This document shows, piece by piece, positions 16,027 through 26,552 of a stretch of DNA of 64,000 bases. Numbering within the stretch: the stretch's first letter is position 1; each line of letters starts with the position of its first letter. A program made the translations under genes and the position numbers. The stretch is from Achromobacter spanius (GTDB lineage: Bacteria > Pseudomonadota > Gammaproteobacteria > Burkholderiales > Burkholderiaceae_B): the NCBI RefSeq assembly GCF_002812705.1, contig NZ_CP025030.1, forward strand, positions 4,340,001 to 4,404,000, read 5' to 3'. Under the pieces are notes generated by a model. It saw only the letters and a list, made by a program, of their open reading frames with translations. It was not told the origin of the DNA and made no database searches.

Positions 16027-19000
16027 TCACGCCTTCCCGTAACCCCCACCCCCCGGGGTTTCAACCACGAACACGTCGCCCGGCTGCAATTGGGCGCTGT
16101 CTTGCGGGCCGAGTTCCTCGATGGAGCCATCGACGCGCTCGATCGAGTTTCGGCCCATCGCGCCGGGCTGCCCGCCCGCCAGACCGAAGGGCGCGTAGCG
16201 GCGGTTGTTGGACAGGATGGCCGCCGTCATGTCTTCCAGGAACCGAATGCGGCGTACGCCACCCTCGCCGCCGGGATAGCGGCCCGCGCCGCCGGAACCC
16301 TTGCGGATTTCGTAGGACTCCAGGCGCACGGGGAAGCGGAACTCCAGCACCTCGGGGTCCGTCAAGCGCGAATTCGTCATGTGCGCCTGCACCACCGACG
16401 TGCCGGCGAAGCCCTCGTCGTGCGGACCCGCCGCGTCGATGCGTACCGGGCCTGCGCCCGTGCCGCCCGAGATGGTCTCGTAATACTGATGGCGTGCGTT
16501 GCCGAAGGTGAAGTTGTTCATCGTGCCCTGGCTGGCCGCCAATACACCCAGCGCGCCGTACAGCGCGTTGACGATGCACATGGACGTTTCCACGTTGCCC
16601 GCCACCACCGACGCCGGCGAATTTGGCCGCAGCATCGAGCCTTCCGGCAGAATGATGGACAGCGGCGCCAGGCAGCCGTCGTTCAGCGGGATATCGTCGT
16701 TGACCATGGTGCGGAACACATACAGCACCGCCGCCACGGCAATGGCCCCGGGCGCGTTGAAGTTGTTGTCCAACTGCGGTGACGTGCCGGTGAAATCGAC
16801 CACCGCGCTACGCGCCTGCGTATCCACCGTCACCGCCACGCGTATCACCGCGCCGTTGTCCAACGGGTATTCGTAGCTGCCGTCCTTCAGCACCGAGATC
16901 ACGCGGCGCACCGCTTCTTCGGCGTTGTCCTGCACGTGGCCCATGTAGGCGCGCACAACGTCCAGGCCGAAGTGGTCGCACATGCGCAGCAGCTCTTGTA
17001 CGCCCTTCTCGTTGGCGGCGATCTGCGCGTGCATGTCGGCGATGTTCTGATCCGGATTGCGCGCGGGCCAGCGGCCCGAGCCCAGGATGTCGCGCGCGGC
17101 CTGCTCGCGGAATTCGCCGTTCTTCACCAACTGGAAGTTGGTGAAAAGCACGCCCTCGTCTTCGACCGTCTTGGAATCCGGCGGCATGGAACCCGGCGTC
17201 GTACCGCCGATATCCGCATGGTGCCCGCGCGAACCGACGTAGAACAGGATCTCGCGGCCGGCGTGATCGAACACCGGGGTAATGACCGTCACGTCGGGCA
17301 AGTGCGTGCCGCCGTGGTAAGGGTCGTTCACCACATAGGCGTCGCCCGGCATCATGCGGCCGGCGTTGGCGTTCATGACCGTGCGCACCGATTCGCCCAT
17401 GGACCCCAGGTGCACCGGCATGTGCGGCGCGTTGGCGATCAGGCGGGCTTGCGCATCAAAAATGGCGCACGAGAAATCCAGGCGTTCCTTGATGTTGACG
17501 GAATACGCCGTGTTTTGCAGGCGGTAGCCCATCTGCTCGGCAATCGACATGAAGAGGTTGTTGAACACCTCCAGCATGACCGGATCCGCCTGCGTGCCGA
17601 TGCGGCGCCGATCCGCACGCGCCTCGACACGCCGGATCACGAAATGGTCCTGCGATGTCAGTTCGGCCTGCCAGCCGGGTTCGACCACGGTCGTCTGATT
17701 GGGCTCGGAGATGATGGCGGGACCCGCCACCACGTCGCCACCCGCCATGTCTTCACGCACGTACAAAGGCGTGTCGCGCCATTCCCCCGCGCTGTACATG
17801 CTGACCACGCGGCGGGCCGACAAGGCGCCGTCCCGGGTGCGCGAGACCGATGCTTCGCCCACGCGCTCGCCGCCACCGGTGGCTTCCACCGAAATGGTTT
17901 CAACGACGAGTTCGCGATTGGGCATCAGGAAGGAATAGCGCTGTCGATACGCGGCTTCGAAATCGCCACGCGCCTGCTCCAGGGTGGAGAAGGCGACTTC
18001 CAGTGCCGTATCCGTGCCCCGGTATTTCAAATGCAGGCGACGTTGCACGCTGATGTCGCCATCCGGCACATGCTGGCGACGCAGCTCGCCCACCGCCTGG
18101 CCGGCCAGCACATCCAGCTCATCCTTCAACTCGCCCATCAGGTCGGCGTCCAGCACCTTTTCAACCGTCTTCTGGCGCATGTCGGTCTGATCGGCCAAGC
18201 CCATGCCATAGGCCGACAGCACGCCACCCAACGGGTGCGCGAACACCGTTGTCATACCCAGCGCATCGGCCACCAGGCAGGCATGCTGCCCGCCCGCGCC
18301 GCCGAATACCGTCAAGGCATATTCCGTCACGTCGTGGCCGCGCTGCACCGAGATGCGCTTGATGGCTTCCGCCATGTTGCCGACGGCAATCTCCAGGAAG
18401 CCTTCGGCCAGTTGTTCCGGCGTCATCTCGCGGCCGGTGGCAGCGCGCACCTCGTCCGACATGGCCGTGAAGCGCTCAACCACGGCGTCGCGGTCCAGGG
18501 CTTCGTTGGCATCGGGGCCGAAGACCTTGGGGAAAAAGTCCGGCTGAATCTTGCCCAACAGCACGTTGCAGTCGGTCACCGCCAGCGGGCCGCCACGGCG
18601 GTAGCAGGCGGGTCCGGGGTTAGCGCCCGCCGAATCGGGGCCGACGCGCAGGCGCGCGCCGTCGAAATGCAGGATCGAGCCGCCGCCCGCCGCCACGGTG
18701 TGGATGCTCATCATGGGTGCGCGCATGCGCACGCCCGCCACCTGGGTTTCGAATTCGCGTTCGAACTCGCCCGCGTAGTGCGACACGTCGGTAGAGGTGC
18801 CGCCCATGTCAAAGCCGATGACCTTGGGGAACCCCGCGATTTCGCTGGTGCGCACCATGCCGACGATACCGCCGGCCGGGCCGGACAGAATGGCGTCCTT
18901 GCCACGGAAACGGTGCGCGTCGGTCAAGCCACCGCTGGACTGCATGAACATCAGGCGGATGCCCGGCAGTTCGCCCGCCACTTGATCCACGTAACGCTTC

Positions 19001-19653
19001 AGGATCGGCGACAGATACGCATCAACCACCGTGGTGTCGCCCCGCGACACGAATTTGATCAACGGGCTGACTTCGTGCGAGGCCGACACTTGCGTGAAGC
19101 CCACTTCGCGGGCGATGCGGGCCGCGCGTTGTTCATGGCCGGTGGCGTGCCAGGCGTGCATGAACACGATGGCCACCACGCGGATGCCGCTGTCGTAGGC
19201 GGCCTGCATGCCCGCGCGCAGGCCGGCTTCGTCCAGGTCGCGAATGACTTCGCCGTCGGCGGCCACGCGCTCGTCGGCTTCGACGACGGATTCATAGAGC
19301 ATTTCGGGCAGCACGACATTGCGATCGAACAGCCGGGGCCGGTTCTGATAGGCAATCCGCAGCGCATCGCGAAAGCCGCGCGTCGTGACGAGCAGCGTGC
19401 GTTCGCCCTTGCGTTCCAGCAAGGCGTTGGTGGCGACGGTGGTGCCCATCTTCACGCACTCAACCTGCTCGACCGGCACGGGCTGGCCAGGCGCCACGCC
19501 CAGCAGCTTGCGAATGCCGGCCACGGCCGCGTCGCGATACTGCTCGGGGTTTTCCGACAGCATCTTCGCCGTGGTGGTCGTGCCATCGGGGCGGCGCGCC
19601 ACGATGTCGGTAAAGGTACCCCCACGATCGATCCAGAATTGCCACTTCTTCAT
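16027..19653 (-). CDS. 5-oxoprolinase/hydantoinase, fused HyuA-HyuB type
   Basis: ATP-dependent enzyme that opens 5-oxo-L-proline (pyroglutamate) to glutamate, or a related hydantoinase. It has 1208 residues. The HyuA half begins [18 protein letters not shown] (residues about 5-22) and contains [14 protein letters not shown] and [23 protein letters not shown]. The HyuB half follows from about residue 690 with [42 protein letters not shown] and the Gly-rich [12 protein letters not shown] end. This is the single-chain layout of eukaryotic and proteobacterial OPLAH. The start at 19653 has AAGGA upstream. The MarR-like gene precedes it by 80 bp on the same strand and probably regulates it. Confidence 0.88.
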   Translation of the reverse strand: MKKWQFWIDRGGTFTDIVARRPDGTTTTAKMLSENPEQYRDAAVAGIRKLLGVAPGQPVPVEQVECVKMGTTVATNALLERKGERTLLVTTRGFRDALRIAYQNRPRLFDRNVVLPEMLYESVVEADERVAADGEVIRDLDEAGLRAGMQAAYDSGIRVVAIVFMHAWHATGHEQRAARIAREVGFTQVSASHEVSPLIKFVSRGDTTVVDAYLSPILKRYVDQVAGELPGIRLMFMQSSGGLTDAHRFRGKDAILSGPAGGIVGMVRTSEIAGFPKVIGFDMGGTSTDVSHYAGEFEREFETQVAGVRMRAPMMSIHTVAAGGGSILHFDGARLRVGPDSAGANPGPACYRRGGPLAVTDCNVLLGKIQPDFFPKVFGPDANEALDRDAVVERFTAMSDEVRAATGREMTPEQLAEGFLEIAVGNMAEAIKRISVQRGHDVTEYALTVFGGAGGQHACLVADALGMTTVFAHPLGGVLSAYGMGLADQTDMRQKTVEKVLDADLMGELKDELDVLAGQAVGELRRQHVPDGDISVQRRLHLKYRGTDTALEVAFSTLEQARGDFEAAYRQRYSFLMPNRELVVETISVEATGGGERVGEASVSRTRDGALSARRVVSMYSAGEWRDTPLYVREDMAGGDVVAGPAIISEPNQTTVVEPGWQAELTSQDHFVIRRVEARADRRRIGTQADPVMLEVFNNLFMSIAEQMGYRLQNTAYSVNIKERLDFSCAIFDAQARLIANAPHMPVHLGSMGESVRTVMNANAGRMMPGDAYVVNDPYHGGTHLPDVTVITPVFDHAGREILFYVGSRGHHADIGGTTPGSMPPDSKTVEDEGVLFTNFQLVKNGEFREQAARDILGSGRWPARNPDQNIADMHAQIAANEKGVQELLRMCDHFGLDVVRAYMGHVQDNAEEAVRRVISVLKDGSYEYPLDNGAVIRVAVTVDTQARSAVVDFTGTSPQLDNNFNAPGAIAVAAVLYVFRTMVNDDIPLNDGCLAPLSIILPEGSMLRPNSPASVVAGNVETSMCIVNALYGALGVLAASQGTMNNFTFGNARHQYYETISGGTGAGPVRIDAAGPHDEGFAGTSVVQAHMTNSRLTDPEVLEFRFPVRLESYEIRKGSGGAGRYPGGEGGVRRIRFLEDMTAAILSNNRRYAPFGLAGGQPGAMGRNSIERVDGSIEELGPQDSAQLQPGDVFVVETPGGGGYGKA

Positions 19654-19733
19654 GCGTGATCCTTGAAAACAAACGGCCACGGCGCGTGCCGCCGCGGTCG
19701 GGTTGCGGTGTGCCGGGCCATGCCCGAACAGAT

Positions 19734-20243
19734 TCAGAGTGAGGTTGCCGCCCGCGCGGCCTGGTCGTACAGGCCCGATAGCGAGCGCAAGGCATGCGCC
19801 AATTGGCGGCTGAAATCCAGCCCGCCCCCGCCCGGCCCGTCCAGGCCGGCGGTAAGGCATTGCTCGCGGATATCGCCATAGCGCTTGAGGATGGCCGCGC
19901 CGTCCGGCGTGACGCTGTAGAACACTTCTTTGCTGCTGCGTTCGCCCTTGACCACGCCCAGGCGCTCCAGCTTCTTCAGCGCGTAGCTGACGATGTGGGT
20001 GTCTTCGACGTTGAGCGTGAAGCAGATGTCGGCAAGCTTCTTGGCGCGCTGCCGGTGGTAGACATGGTGGAACACCATCACGTCGGTAGGCGTCAGGTCG
20101 GGCAGCCCGGCCGCCGCCATGCAGCGCACGGTCCAGCGGTCAAAGGCATGGCTGGCGATCATCAGGCCGAATTCGACTTCGGACAGATCGGGCGCACTGC
20201 CGCCGGCAAGGTGGGCCGACGAGGCTATCAACGTGGAGCTCAT
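19734..20243 (-). CDS. MarR-type winged-helix regulator
   Basis: A 169-residue DNA-binding protein. The winged helix covers about residues 45-120 ([49 protein letters not shown]), ending in a wing with [21 protein letters not shown]. It matches a MarR subgroup often annotated simply as winged-helix DNA-binding protein. It is upstream of and co-oriented with the 5-oxoprolinase gene, making local control likely. Its AT-rich upstream region (20244-20315) would hold the promoter. The effector is unknown. Confidence 0.8.
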   Translation of the reverse strand: MSSTLIASSAHLAGGSAPDLSEVEFGLMIASHAFDRWTVRCMAAAGLPDLTPTDVMVFHHVYHRQRAKKLADICFTLNVEDTHIVSYALKKLERLGVVKGERSSKEVFYSVTPDGAAILKRYGDIREQCLTAGLDGPGGGGLDFSRQLAHALRSLSGLYDQAARAATSL

Positions 20244-20305
20244 GGAACGCTCGAACCAAGTTTATCTGGTCGAAATACTAATAATTTATGTGCATTTCAT
20301 CCATA

Positions 20306-20339
20306 AAAAATAAGCACTGAACGGCCGAAAACGGCCGTT
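20306..20339 (-). terminator. Probable terminator of nudC
   Basis: Stem AACGGCCG (20320-20327) and CGGCCGTT (20332-20339) with a four-A loop. A T-rich stretch follows for minus-strand transcription (A's at 20305-20310 on plus). The spacer between stem and T-run is somewhat long. Confidence 0.55.
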
Positions 20340-20400
20340 TCGAGGGAATACCCCTAGCGTTATACGAACCTGAATGCCCTTTGGAGCAGCGCGATGTCGC

Positions 20401-21171
20401 CTACGGCGCGGTCCATCCCATGGGCAGATTGGCGCGGATGAGCCAGCCCGCAATCGAAATGCGCGGCGCGATGTCGGGCATGGGGTCGTCCGGCCCGAAC
20501 CAACGCGCATCGGCGATCTCGTCTTCCTGCACGCGGATATCGCCCGAGACGTAGTCGGCGGTGAACGCCACCATCAGCGAATGCGGGAACGGCCAGGGCT
20601 GGCTGCCGAAGTACTGCAGGTTGCCGACCTTCAGGCCGACTTCCTCGTAGACCTCGCGGTGCACGGTTTCTTCGATGCTCTCGCCCGGTTCCACAAAGCC
20701 CGCCAGCGCGGTGTAGCGGGACGTGGCGGTGGTGGTGTGCCGCGCCAGCAGAATGCTGTCGCCCTTGCGGATCAGCACCATCATGGCCGGCGAGATGCGC
20801 GGGTAGGCAGAAAAACCACAGGACGGGCAGCGCAGGCAGAATTCGTGCGCCACGCGCTCGGCAGGCGTCCCGCAGGCGCCACAGAACCGATGCGTGCGCG
20901 CCCATTCGGCGATCTGGTAGGCGCGGCCCGCCAGCGCCATGCGCTCGTCGTCCAGCACGCCGAACAGCGAGCGCAGCTTCTTGAAGGCATAGCCTTCGGG
21001 CGCCTCCAGCGTGGGGTCTACATGCATCGTCCGATACGGGGAATCGGGCGTGGTCCAGATCGGCTGCATGGCCGGCAGGGACAGGCCGATGCGTTCGCAC
21101 AACGCCAGGTCCGGCAACAGGCTGGACGCTTCTTCAACCAGCAACTCATCTCGGCGGAAAACGAAATTCAC
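20401..21171 (-). CDS. nudC: NAD(H) pyrophosphatase / RNA deNADding Nudix hydrolase
   Basis: Cleaves NAD(H) to NMN(H) and AMP and can remove NAD caps from RNA. The zinc ribbon is present (FCGACG, then FCLRCPSCG). A full Nudix box follows, GFVEPGESIEETVHREVYEEVGLKVG, and the NudC-specific SQPWPFPHSLM. I place the start at the GTG at 21171 (VNFVFRRDELL), with AGAGG upstream. That gives 256 residues, essentially the E. coli length of 257, whereas an ATG at 21273 would add 34 residues without family match. It is monocistronic, divergent from the TRAP operon. Confidence 0.9.
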   Translation of the reverse strand: MNFVFRRDELLVEEASSLLPDLALCERIGLSLPAMQPIWTTPDSPYRTMHVDPTLEAPEGYAFKKLRSLFGVLDDERMALAGRAYQIAEWARTHRFCGACGTPAERVAHEFCLRCPSCGFSAYPRISPAMMVLIRKGDSILLARHTTTATSRYTALAGFVEPGESIEETVHREVYEEVGLKVGNLQYFGSQPWPFPHSLMVAFTADYVSGDIRVQEDEIADARWFGPDDPMPDIAPRISIAGWLIRANLPMGWTAP

Positions 21172-21453
21172 AAGTGGCCTCTGCGGCGTGCATTCAACAG
21201 CCGCAATCTTAGAAGAAAAAACGGGGGGCTGAATGCCGGGTGTCCATGGGGTGCACAACGATTTAACCTTCAACGAATTGGCGCGTCCAAGCCTAGGATT
21301 AACCCGTAAAACCGCGAATATTCTGCGCGATGGTGCCGCGCAGCACCATAGAATGGCACGGCTTTCAAGCCGCGCACGATCCGCGCAGCAGTCTCTTTCA
21401 AGAATGCCTATCGGGCAAAACCCGTCTTCACCATTCGCACAGAAGGACCATCC

Positions 21454-22428
21454 ATGTACAAGAAAATTTCAATGCTGGCCGGCAGCATCGTCCTGGCGTT
21501 CAGCGCCGGCGCACAGGCCCAAACCAAGTGGGATTTGCCCAGCGCCTACCCGGCCAGCAACTTCCACGTTGAGAACCTGACGAACTTCATCAAGGACGTG
21601 GATACGCTGTCGCAAGGCAAGCTGAAGATCCAGCTGCACAACAATGCCTCGTTGTACAAAGCGCCGGAAATCAAGCGCGCCGTGCAAGGCAACCAGGCGC
21701 AGATCGGCGAAATCCTGTTGACCAACTTCGCCAACGAAGACCCGATCTACGAACTGGACGGCCTGCCCTTCCTGGCCACGGGTTACGACGCTTCGTTCAA
21801 GCTGTACCAAGCGCAAAAGCCCTTCCTGGAAAAGAAGCTTGAGTCGCAAGGCATGATGCTGCTGTACGCCGTGGCGTGGCCGCCCCAAGGCATCTTCGCC
21901 AACAAGGAAATCAAGCAGATCAGCGATATGAAGGGTCTGAAGTGGCGCGCGTACAGCCCGGTCACGGCCAAGATCGCTGAACTGGTGGGCGCGCAGCCCG
22001 TCACGGTGCAGCAGGCTGAACTGGCGCAAGCGCTGGCCACCGGCGTGATCGATTCCTATATGTCGTCGGCTTCCACCGGCTACGACACCAAGACCTACGA
22101 GTACATCAAGAAGTTCTACGACACGCAGGCCTGGTTGCCCAAGAACGCCATCATCGTGAACAAGAAGGCCTTCGACGCCCTGGACCCCGCCACGCAGGAC
22201 GCCTTGAAGAAGGCCGGCGCGCAAGCCGAGTCGCGCGGCTGGAAGCTGTCGCAAGAAAAGAACAAGTGGTATCAGGAACAGTTGGCCAAGAACGGCATGG
22301 AAACCGTGCAGCCCACCGTCGAGCTGAAGGAAGGCCTGTCGGTGATTGGCAAGCGCATGCTGGATGACTGGCTGAAGAAGGCTGGCGCCGATGGCAAAAC
22401 CATGATCGACACCTACAAGAAGCAGTGA
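21454..22428 (+). CDS. TRAP transporter solute-binding protein, DctP family
   Basis: Periplasmic receptor for an organic acid-type solute, delivering it to the DctQM membrane unit encoded next. It has 324 residues, with a signal peptide ending AQA (residue about 23). DctP family blocks include SQGKLKIQLHNNASLYKAPEIKRAVQGNQAQIGEI, MKGLKWRAYSPVTAKIAELVGAQPV (where the carboxylate-binding Arg usually lies) and KFYDTQAWLPKNAIIVNKKAFDAL. An AGAAGGA ribosome site precedes the ATG. Substrate unknown. Confidence 0.9.
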   Translation: MYKKISMLAGSIVLAFSAGAQAQTKWDLPSAYPASNFHVENLTNFIKDVDTLSQGKLKIQLHNNASLYKAPEIKRAVQGNQAQIGEILLTNFANEDPIYELDGLPFLATGYDASFKLYQAQKPFLEKKLESQGMMLLYAVAWPPQGIFANKEIKQISDMKGLKWRAYSPVTAKIAELVGAQPVTVQQAELAQALATGVIDSYMSSASTGYDTKTYEYIKKFYDTQAWLPKNAIIVNKKAFDALDPATQDALKKAGAQAESRGWKLSQEKNKWYQEQLAKNGMETVQPTVELKEGLSVIGKRMLDDWLKKAGADGKTMIDTYKKQ

Positions 22429-22435
22429 TATTTCC

Positions 22436-22936
22436 ATGCGCCGCTTTTTAGATGGTCTTTACGGCGCGGCCGGCCTGTTGGCCGGCTTGTGCACGATCGG
22501 CGTCCTGGTGTCGGTGCTGGCGGCGATCATCGCCCGCCAGCTCGGCTTGAACATTCCGGGTACCGATGCGTACGCAGGCTACTTCATGGCCGCGGCGGGT
22601 TTTCTGGCGTTGGCCAGCACGTTCAAGCACGGCGAACACATCCGTGTGACGCTGTTGCTGAATTCGCTGGCGCCGGCCGGCAGCCGCCGGCTGGATATTT
22701 TTGCATTGGCCGTGGGTTCGCTACTGGCTTCGGCCTTTGCCTTCTTCAGCATCAAGCTGACGTACGACTCCTGGCTGTACAACGACATCTCTACGTCCAA
22801 CGACGCCACGCCGCTCTGGATTCCCCAGATCAGCATGGCGGTGGGCACGGTCTTGTTCCTGGTCGCCCTTGTCGACGAACTGGTCCGTCGTTCACGCGGC
22901 GTGGCCGCCGCTACCTCGCAGCAAACCCATGAATGA
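22436..22936 (+). CDS. TRAP transporter small membrane subunit, DctQ family
   Basis: A 166-residue inner-membrane protein with about four transmembrane helices (LLAGLCTIGVLVSVLAAIIAR, YFMAAAGFLALAS, IFALAVGSLLASAFAFFSI, ISMAVGTVLFLVALVDEL). The FKHGEHIRVTLL segment is a typical DctQ feature. It starts 8 bp after the dctP stop and overlaps the following dctM gene by 8 bp, so all three are co-translated. Confidence 0.88.
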   Translation: MRRFLDGLYGAAGLLAGLCTIGVLVSVLAAIIARQLGLNIPGTDAYAGYFMAAAGFLALASTFKHGEHIRVTLLLNSLAPAGSRRLDIFALAVGSLLASAFAFFSIKLTYDSWLYNDISTSNDATPLWIPQISMAVGTVLFLVALVDELVRRSRGVAAATSQQTHE

Positions 22937-24230
22937 ACTTCTTGTCATTACCCTATTGGTCGTTTCGATCTTCGTGCTCTTGGGTTGCGGGGTCTGGGTC
23001 GGCCTGACGCTGGCGGGTACGGCGTGGATCGGCATGGAGATCTTCTCCAGCCGCCCGGCGGGCGACGCCATGGCCGTCACCATCTGGGGTGCGTCGTCCA
23101 GTTGGACGCTGACCGCCCTGCCCTTGTTTCTGTGGATGGGCGAAATCCTGTTCCGCACCCGGCTGTCCGAAGACCTGTTCAAGGGATTGGCGCCGTGGCT
23201 GAACCGCTTGCCGGGAAGGCTGCTGCACACGAACGTGATCGGTTGCGCGATTTTTGCCGCCGTGTCGGGGTCGTCTGCCGCCACCTGCGCCACCGTCGGC
23301 AAGATGACCATTCCCGAACTGACGCGCCGTGGTTATCCCGAGGACAAGATCCTGGGCACGCTGTCGGGCGCGGGCACGCTGGGCCTGTTGATTCCACCGT
23401 CCATCATCATGATCGTGTACGGCGTGGCGGCCGACGTGTCGATCGCCAAGCTCTTCATCGCGGGCATCTTCCCCGGGGCGCTGTTGGCCTTGCTGTTCAT
23501 GGGCTACATCGCTTTGTGGGCAATACGCAATCCCGGCCAAGTGCCGAAGGCGGATCCCGGCATGTCGTTCATGCAGAAGCTGTCGCAATCGCGGCATCTT
23601 ATCCCCGTCATGGTGCTGATCGGGGCCGTGCTGGGCTCCATTTACAGCGGCATTGCCACCGCCACGGAAGCGGCGGCGGTGGGCGTGGTGGGCGCGTTGA
23701 TCCTGTCGGCACTGCAAGGCTCGTTGAACCGGTCAACCTTCAAGCAATCGCTGCTGGGCGCCACCCGGCTGTACTGCATGATTGCGCTAATTCTGGCGGG
23801 CGCGCAGTTCCTGACGCTGGCGATGGGCTATATCGGCCTGCCGCGCGCGCTGGCCGAATGGATCGGCGGGCTGGGCTTGTCGCAATTCGGCCTGATCATG
23901 GCGCTGATGGTGTTCTTCGTGGTGCTGGGTTGCTTCCTGGACGGCATTTCGATCGTGGTGCTGACCATGGGCGTGCTGCTGCCCACGGTCCAGGCCGCGG
24001 GCATCGACCTGATCTGGTTCGGCATCTTCATCGTGTTCGTGGTGGAAATGGCACAGATCACGCCGCCGGTAGGCTTCAACCTGTTCGTGCTGTCCGGCAT
24101 GAGCGGGCGCGAACTGCCCTACATTGCGCGGGCCTCGATGCCGATGTTCTTGCTGATGATCGTGGCGGTGCTGTTGCTGTATTTCGTCCCCGGCATCGCG
24201 ACGTGGCTACCTCTGCACATGACGCTGTGA
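22929..24230 (+). CDS. TRAP transporter large membrane subunit, DctM family
   Basis: Sodium-coupled translocating subunit of 433 residues and about 12-13 helices. Family blocks include AAVSGSSAATCATVGKMTIPELTRRGYPEDKILGTLSGAGTLGLLIPPSIIMIVYG, YSGIATATEAAAVGVVGAL and MAQITPPVGFNLFVLSGM. The start at 22929 (MNELLVITLL) is taken because it overlaps dctQ and begins the first helix; the frame continues upstream only through dctQ sequence. It is the last gene of the operon, followed by a strong terminator. Confidence 0.9.
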   Translation: MNELLVITLLVVSIFVLLGCGVWVGLTLAGTAWIGMEIFSSRPAGDAMAVTIWGASSSWTLTALPLFLWMGEILFRTRLSEDLFKGLAPWLNRLPGRLLHTNVIGCAIFAAVSGSSAATCATVGKMTIPELTRRGYPEDKILGTLSGAGTLGLLIPPSIIMIVYGVAADVSIAKLFIAGIFPGALLALLFMGYIALWAIRNPGQVPKADPGMSFMQKLSQSRHLIPVMVLIGAVLGSIYSGIATATEAAAVGVVGALILSALQGSLNRSTFKQSLLGATRLYCMIALILAGAQFLTLAMGYIGLPRALAEWIGGLGLSQFGLIMALMVFFVVLGCFLDGISIVVLTMGVLLPTVQAAGIDLIWFGIFIVFVVEMAQITPPVGFNLFVLSGMSGRELPYIARASMPMFLLMIVAVLLLYFVPGIATWLPLHMTL

Positions 24231-24256
24231 CGCTGTGACGCCTTAGGGCTGCACGC

Positions 24257-24290
24257 AAAACCGGTCGCTTCAGGCGGCCGGTTTTTTTTT
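24257..24290 (+). terminator. Rho-independent terminator of the TRAP operon
   Basis: Stem AAAACCGGTCGC/GCGGCCGGTTTT (one G-T or mismatch pair), then a run of nine to ten T's ending at 24290. Confidence 0.92.
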
Positions 24291-24578
24291 CGCCCGCGCG
24301 CTCCCTTTTCTGCTTTCCGCGTTCTGTAAACCAGGGAAAACGCCAAATCCAATTGGGCACTACAGCAGCGCCAATTTTCTTAGAATCCCCTGGCGTCAAA
24401 CGGCTGCACCAAGTTGGCGCAGCCTTTTCGCCTACGCCATTGGGCCACTGCTCCGGACCCGCGCTGAATCCAAAGCGTCGGTGCAAGAGCCCAACGTCGG
24501 ACGACCCTTCCGGCGCAACATCTCCGGCCACAAGCCGGACGCAATCAAAACAAATCAGCTACACAGGAGGAGTCTCAA

Positions 24579-25652
24579 ATGAAACGCATCACCCTAACGC
24601 TGGCCGCAGCAGGCCTGGGCCTGGCCGCCGGCGCCGCTTCGGCGGAAACCAGCGTCACCCTGTACGGTATCGCTGACGTCAGCATCCGCTACCTGAGCAC
24701 CAGCGCCGGCAGCGTTGGCCAGGACGGCAGCCGTGTGTCGATGGAAAACGGCGCCATCTCGAACAGCCGTTGGGGCCTGCGTGGTTCGGAAGACCTGGGC
24801 AATGGCAACCGCGCCTTCTTCCGCCTGGAAAACGGCTTCAACATGCAGAACGGCAATTCGTCGGCCACGGGCAAGACGTTTGGCCGCCTGGCCTACGTGG
24901 GCCTGGATGGCGGCAACATTGGCCAACTGACCTTGGGCTTGCAGAACACGCCGATGTTCGACCTGCTGGCCGACCACTTCGACCCGCTGACCGTGGGCAA
25001 CTACGATCAAAACGCCTGGTTGCCCGCCGCGATGTCGCGCGTGCGCACCAACAACATGACCAAGTACTCAAACACCATTGGCGACCTGTCATTGGCGTTG
25101 TCGTGGGCCAACGGCGAAAGCTGGGAAGACCGCAAGGCCGGCCAGCAATACGGCGCCAGCCTGCGCTACATGGTCGGCAAGCTGGGCCTGGGCGCGGCGT
25201 ATCAGCAGACCTACGACGGCCTGGATTCCGATCTGCGCCAACGCGTCTGGAACTTGAACGCGTCCTACCAGTTCGACAGCGCCAAGGTGTTCGTCGGCTA
25301 CTTCAACGGCCGCGACGAAACCGGCTGGGTCAATGCCGTCATGGGCGGCGCCACCACCACCGCCGGCCTGGACCGCAAGGACAACGGCTACTTCGCCGGC
25401 GTCACCTGGCAAGCCACGCCGCGTTGGGCCATTACCGGCGCCGGCTACTACGACCAAAGCAAGAACGTGGTTGAAGACGGCGACAAGGGCAAGCGCTATG
25501 CGCTGGTGGCCGTGGCGGAATACGCGCTGTCCAAGCGTTCGCAGGTCTACGGCACCGTGGACTGGAACAAGGTCAGCAACGCCGCCACCAACGAAATTGC
25601 CGGCAAGAACCACCAGGTGGGCGCGGCCGTGGGCTTCCGCCACATTTTCTAA
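24579..25652 (+). CDS. General porin (Gram-negative trimeric, Omp32-like)
   Basis: Outer-membrane trimeric channel of 357 residues. The signal peptide (MKRITLTLAAAGLGLAAGAASA) is followed by the betaproteobacterial porin start ETSVTLYGIADVSIRYL. It ends in a C-terminal phenylalanine (VGFRHIF) needed for barrel assembly. Other marks are SRWGLRGSEDLGNGNRAFFRLENGF and GRLAYVGLDGGNIGQLTLGLQ. A strong AGGAGGAG ribosome site suggests high expression. It sits alone between the first TRAP operon and the opposing amidase operon, sharing its terminator with the latter. Confidence 0.92.
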   Translation: MKRITLTLAAAGLGLAAGAASAETSVTLYGIADVSIRYLSTSAGSVGQDGSRVSMENGAISNSRWGLRGSEDLGNGNRAFFRLENGFNMQNGNSSATGKTFGRLAYVGLDGGNIGQLTLGLQNTPMFDLLADHFDPLTVGNYDQNAWLPAAMSRVRTNNMTKYSNTIGDLSLALSWANGESWEDRKAGQQYGASLRYMVGKLGLGAAYQQTYDGLDSDLRQRVWNLNASYQFDSAKVFVGYFNGRDETGWVNAVMGGATTTAGLDRKDNGYFAGVTWQATPRWAITGAGYYDQSKNVVEDGDKGKRYALVAVAEYALSKRSQVYGTVDWNKVSNAATNEIAGKNHQVGAAVGFRHIF

Positions 25653-25667
25653 AACCTGGCGTTCCCC

Positions 25668-25708
25668 AAAAAAAGACCCATCGCGTTGTCGTGATGGGTC
25701 TTTTTTTT
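25668..25708. terminator. Bidirectional terminator between porin and DUF1445 gene
   Basis: Stem AAAAGACCCATC/GATGGGTCTTTT (25671-25682, 25693-25704) with A's before and eight T's after. The stop codon of the minus-strand DUF1445 gene lies in the T-run. Confidence 0.92.
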
Positions 25709-26513
25709 ACAGCATGGCCATTCGGCTGTTGACCAGGTCGGTCACCAGCATATGCCCCGGCGCATGCGTGATGCAGAACTCCGGCCGCACCGACGACACC
25801 ACCGACTGCGGCGTGACGCCGCAAGCCCAGAACACCGGCATTTCGCCGGGGCGGATCTCAACCGCGTCGCCGTAATCCGGCCGGTTGATGTCCGCGATGC
25901 CGATCAATGCGGGGTCGCCGATGTGCACCGGCGCGCCATGCACGGACGGAAAGCGCGACGTCACCTGGATGGCGCGGATGGCGTCAGCCGCCTTCAAAGG
26001 GCGCATGGACACCACCAAGGGGCCGCTGAACGAGCCGGCCGGATTCGTGGGGATGTTGGTGCGGTACATGGGCACGTTGCAGCCCTGCTCGATGTGGCGC
26101 ACCGGCAAGCCGTTGTCCAACATGGCTTCTTCGAACGAAAACGAGCATCCGATCAGGAACGACACGAGATCATCGCGCCAGATATCACGCACGTCGGTGG
26201 GTTCGGCCACCAGCTCGCCGTTTTTCCAGACACGGTAGCGCGGGATATCGGTGCGGATGTCGATATCTGCCCCCAGTTCCGGCAACGCGGGGTTGCCGGG
26301 CTCGGACATGGCCAGCAAGGGGCAAGGCTTGGGGTTGCGCTGGCAGAAATGCAGGAACTCGGCGGCCAGCGCGCGCGGCAGGATGGCCAGGTTGGCCTGC
26401 ACGTGCCCCGGCGCCAGGTTGGCCGTGGGGCCGGTCAGGCGCCCACTGCGGGCGTCCAGCCGGGCCTGGCGGGCCAGTTCGACACTATTGCGTACTACGT
26501 CGACGGGCGACAT
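25707..26513 (-). CDS. DUF1445 protein, putative hydro-lyase / D-glutamate cyclase-like
   Basis: A 268-residue cytosolic protein of the UPF0317/DUF1445 family. Typical blocks are [61 protein letters not shown] and GHMLVTDL at the end. The family is annotated as putative hydro-lyases; the N-terminal domain of mammalian D-glutamate cyclase (D-glutamate to 5-oxo-D-proline) is also related, by general knowledge. It is the last gene of the TRAP-DUF2848-amidase operon. The actual reaction is unproven, but lactam or dehydration chemistry on a small carboxylate fits the neighbours. Confidence 0.82.
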   Translation of the reverse strand: MSPVDVVRNSVELARQARLDARSGRLTGPTANLAPGHVQANLAILPRALAAEFLHFCQRNPKPCPLLAMSEPGNPALPELGADIDIRTDIPRYRVWKNGELVAEPTDVRDIWRDDLVSFLIGCSFSFEEAMLDNGLPVRHIEQGCNVPMYRTNIPTNPAGSFSGPLVVSMRPLKAADAIRAIQVTSRFPSVHGAPVHIGDPALIGIADINRPDYGDAVEIRPGEMPVFWACGVTPQSVVSSVRPEFCITHAPGHMLVTDLVNSRMAML

Positions 26514-26552
26514 GACAATTCCTCTTGATGCGGGTTGTGAGCCGCTTGGCGA

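Noticed and set aside
16936..19659. A 907-codon open frame on the plus strand opposite the 5-oxoprolinase gene
   Set aside because: It is a mirror frame in GC-rich coding DNA; its His/Arg/Gly-rich translation has no domain features, while the minus strand encodes a full recognisable enzyme.
21350..21376. Possible sigma-54 promoter (TGGCACGG...) upstream of the first dctP
   Set aside because: The distance between the GG and GC elements is 12, not the required 10, so it does not fit.
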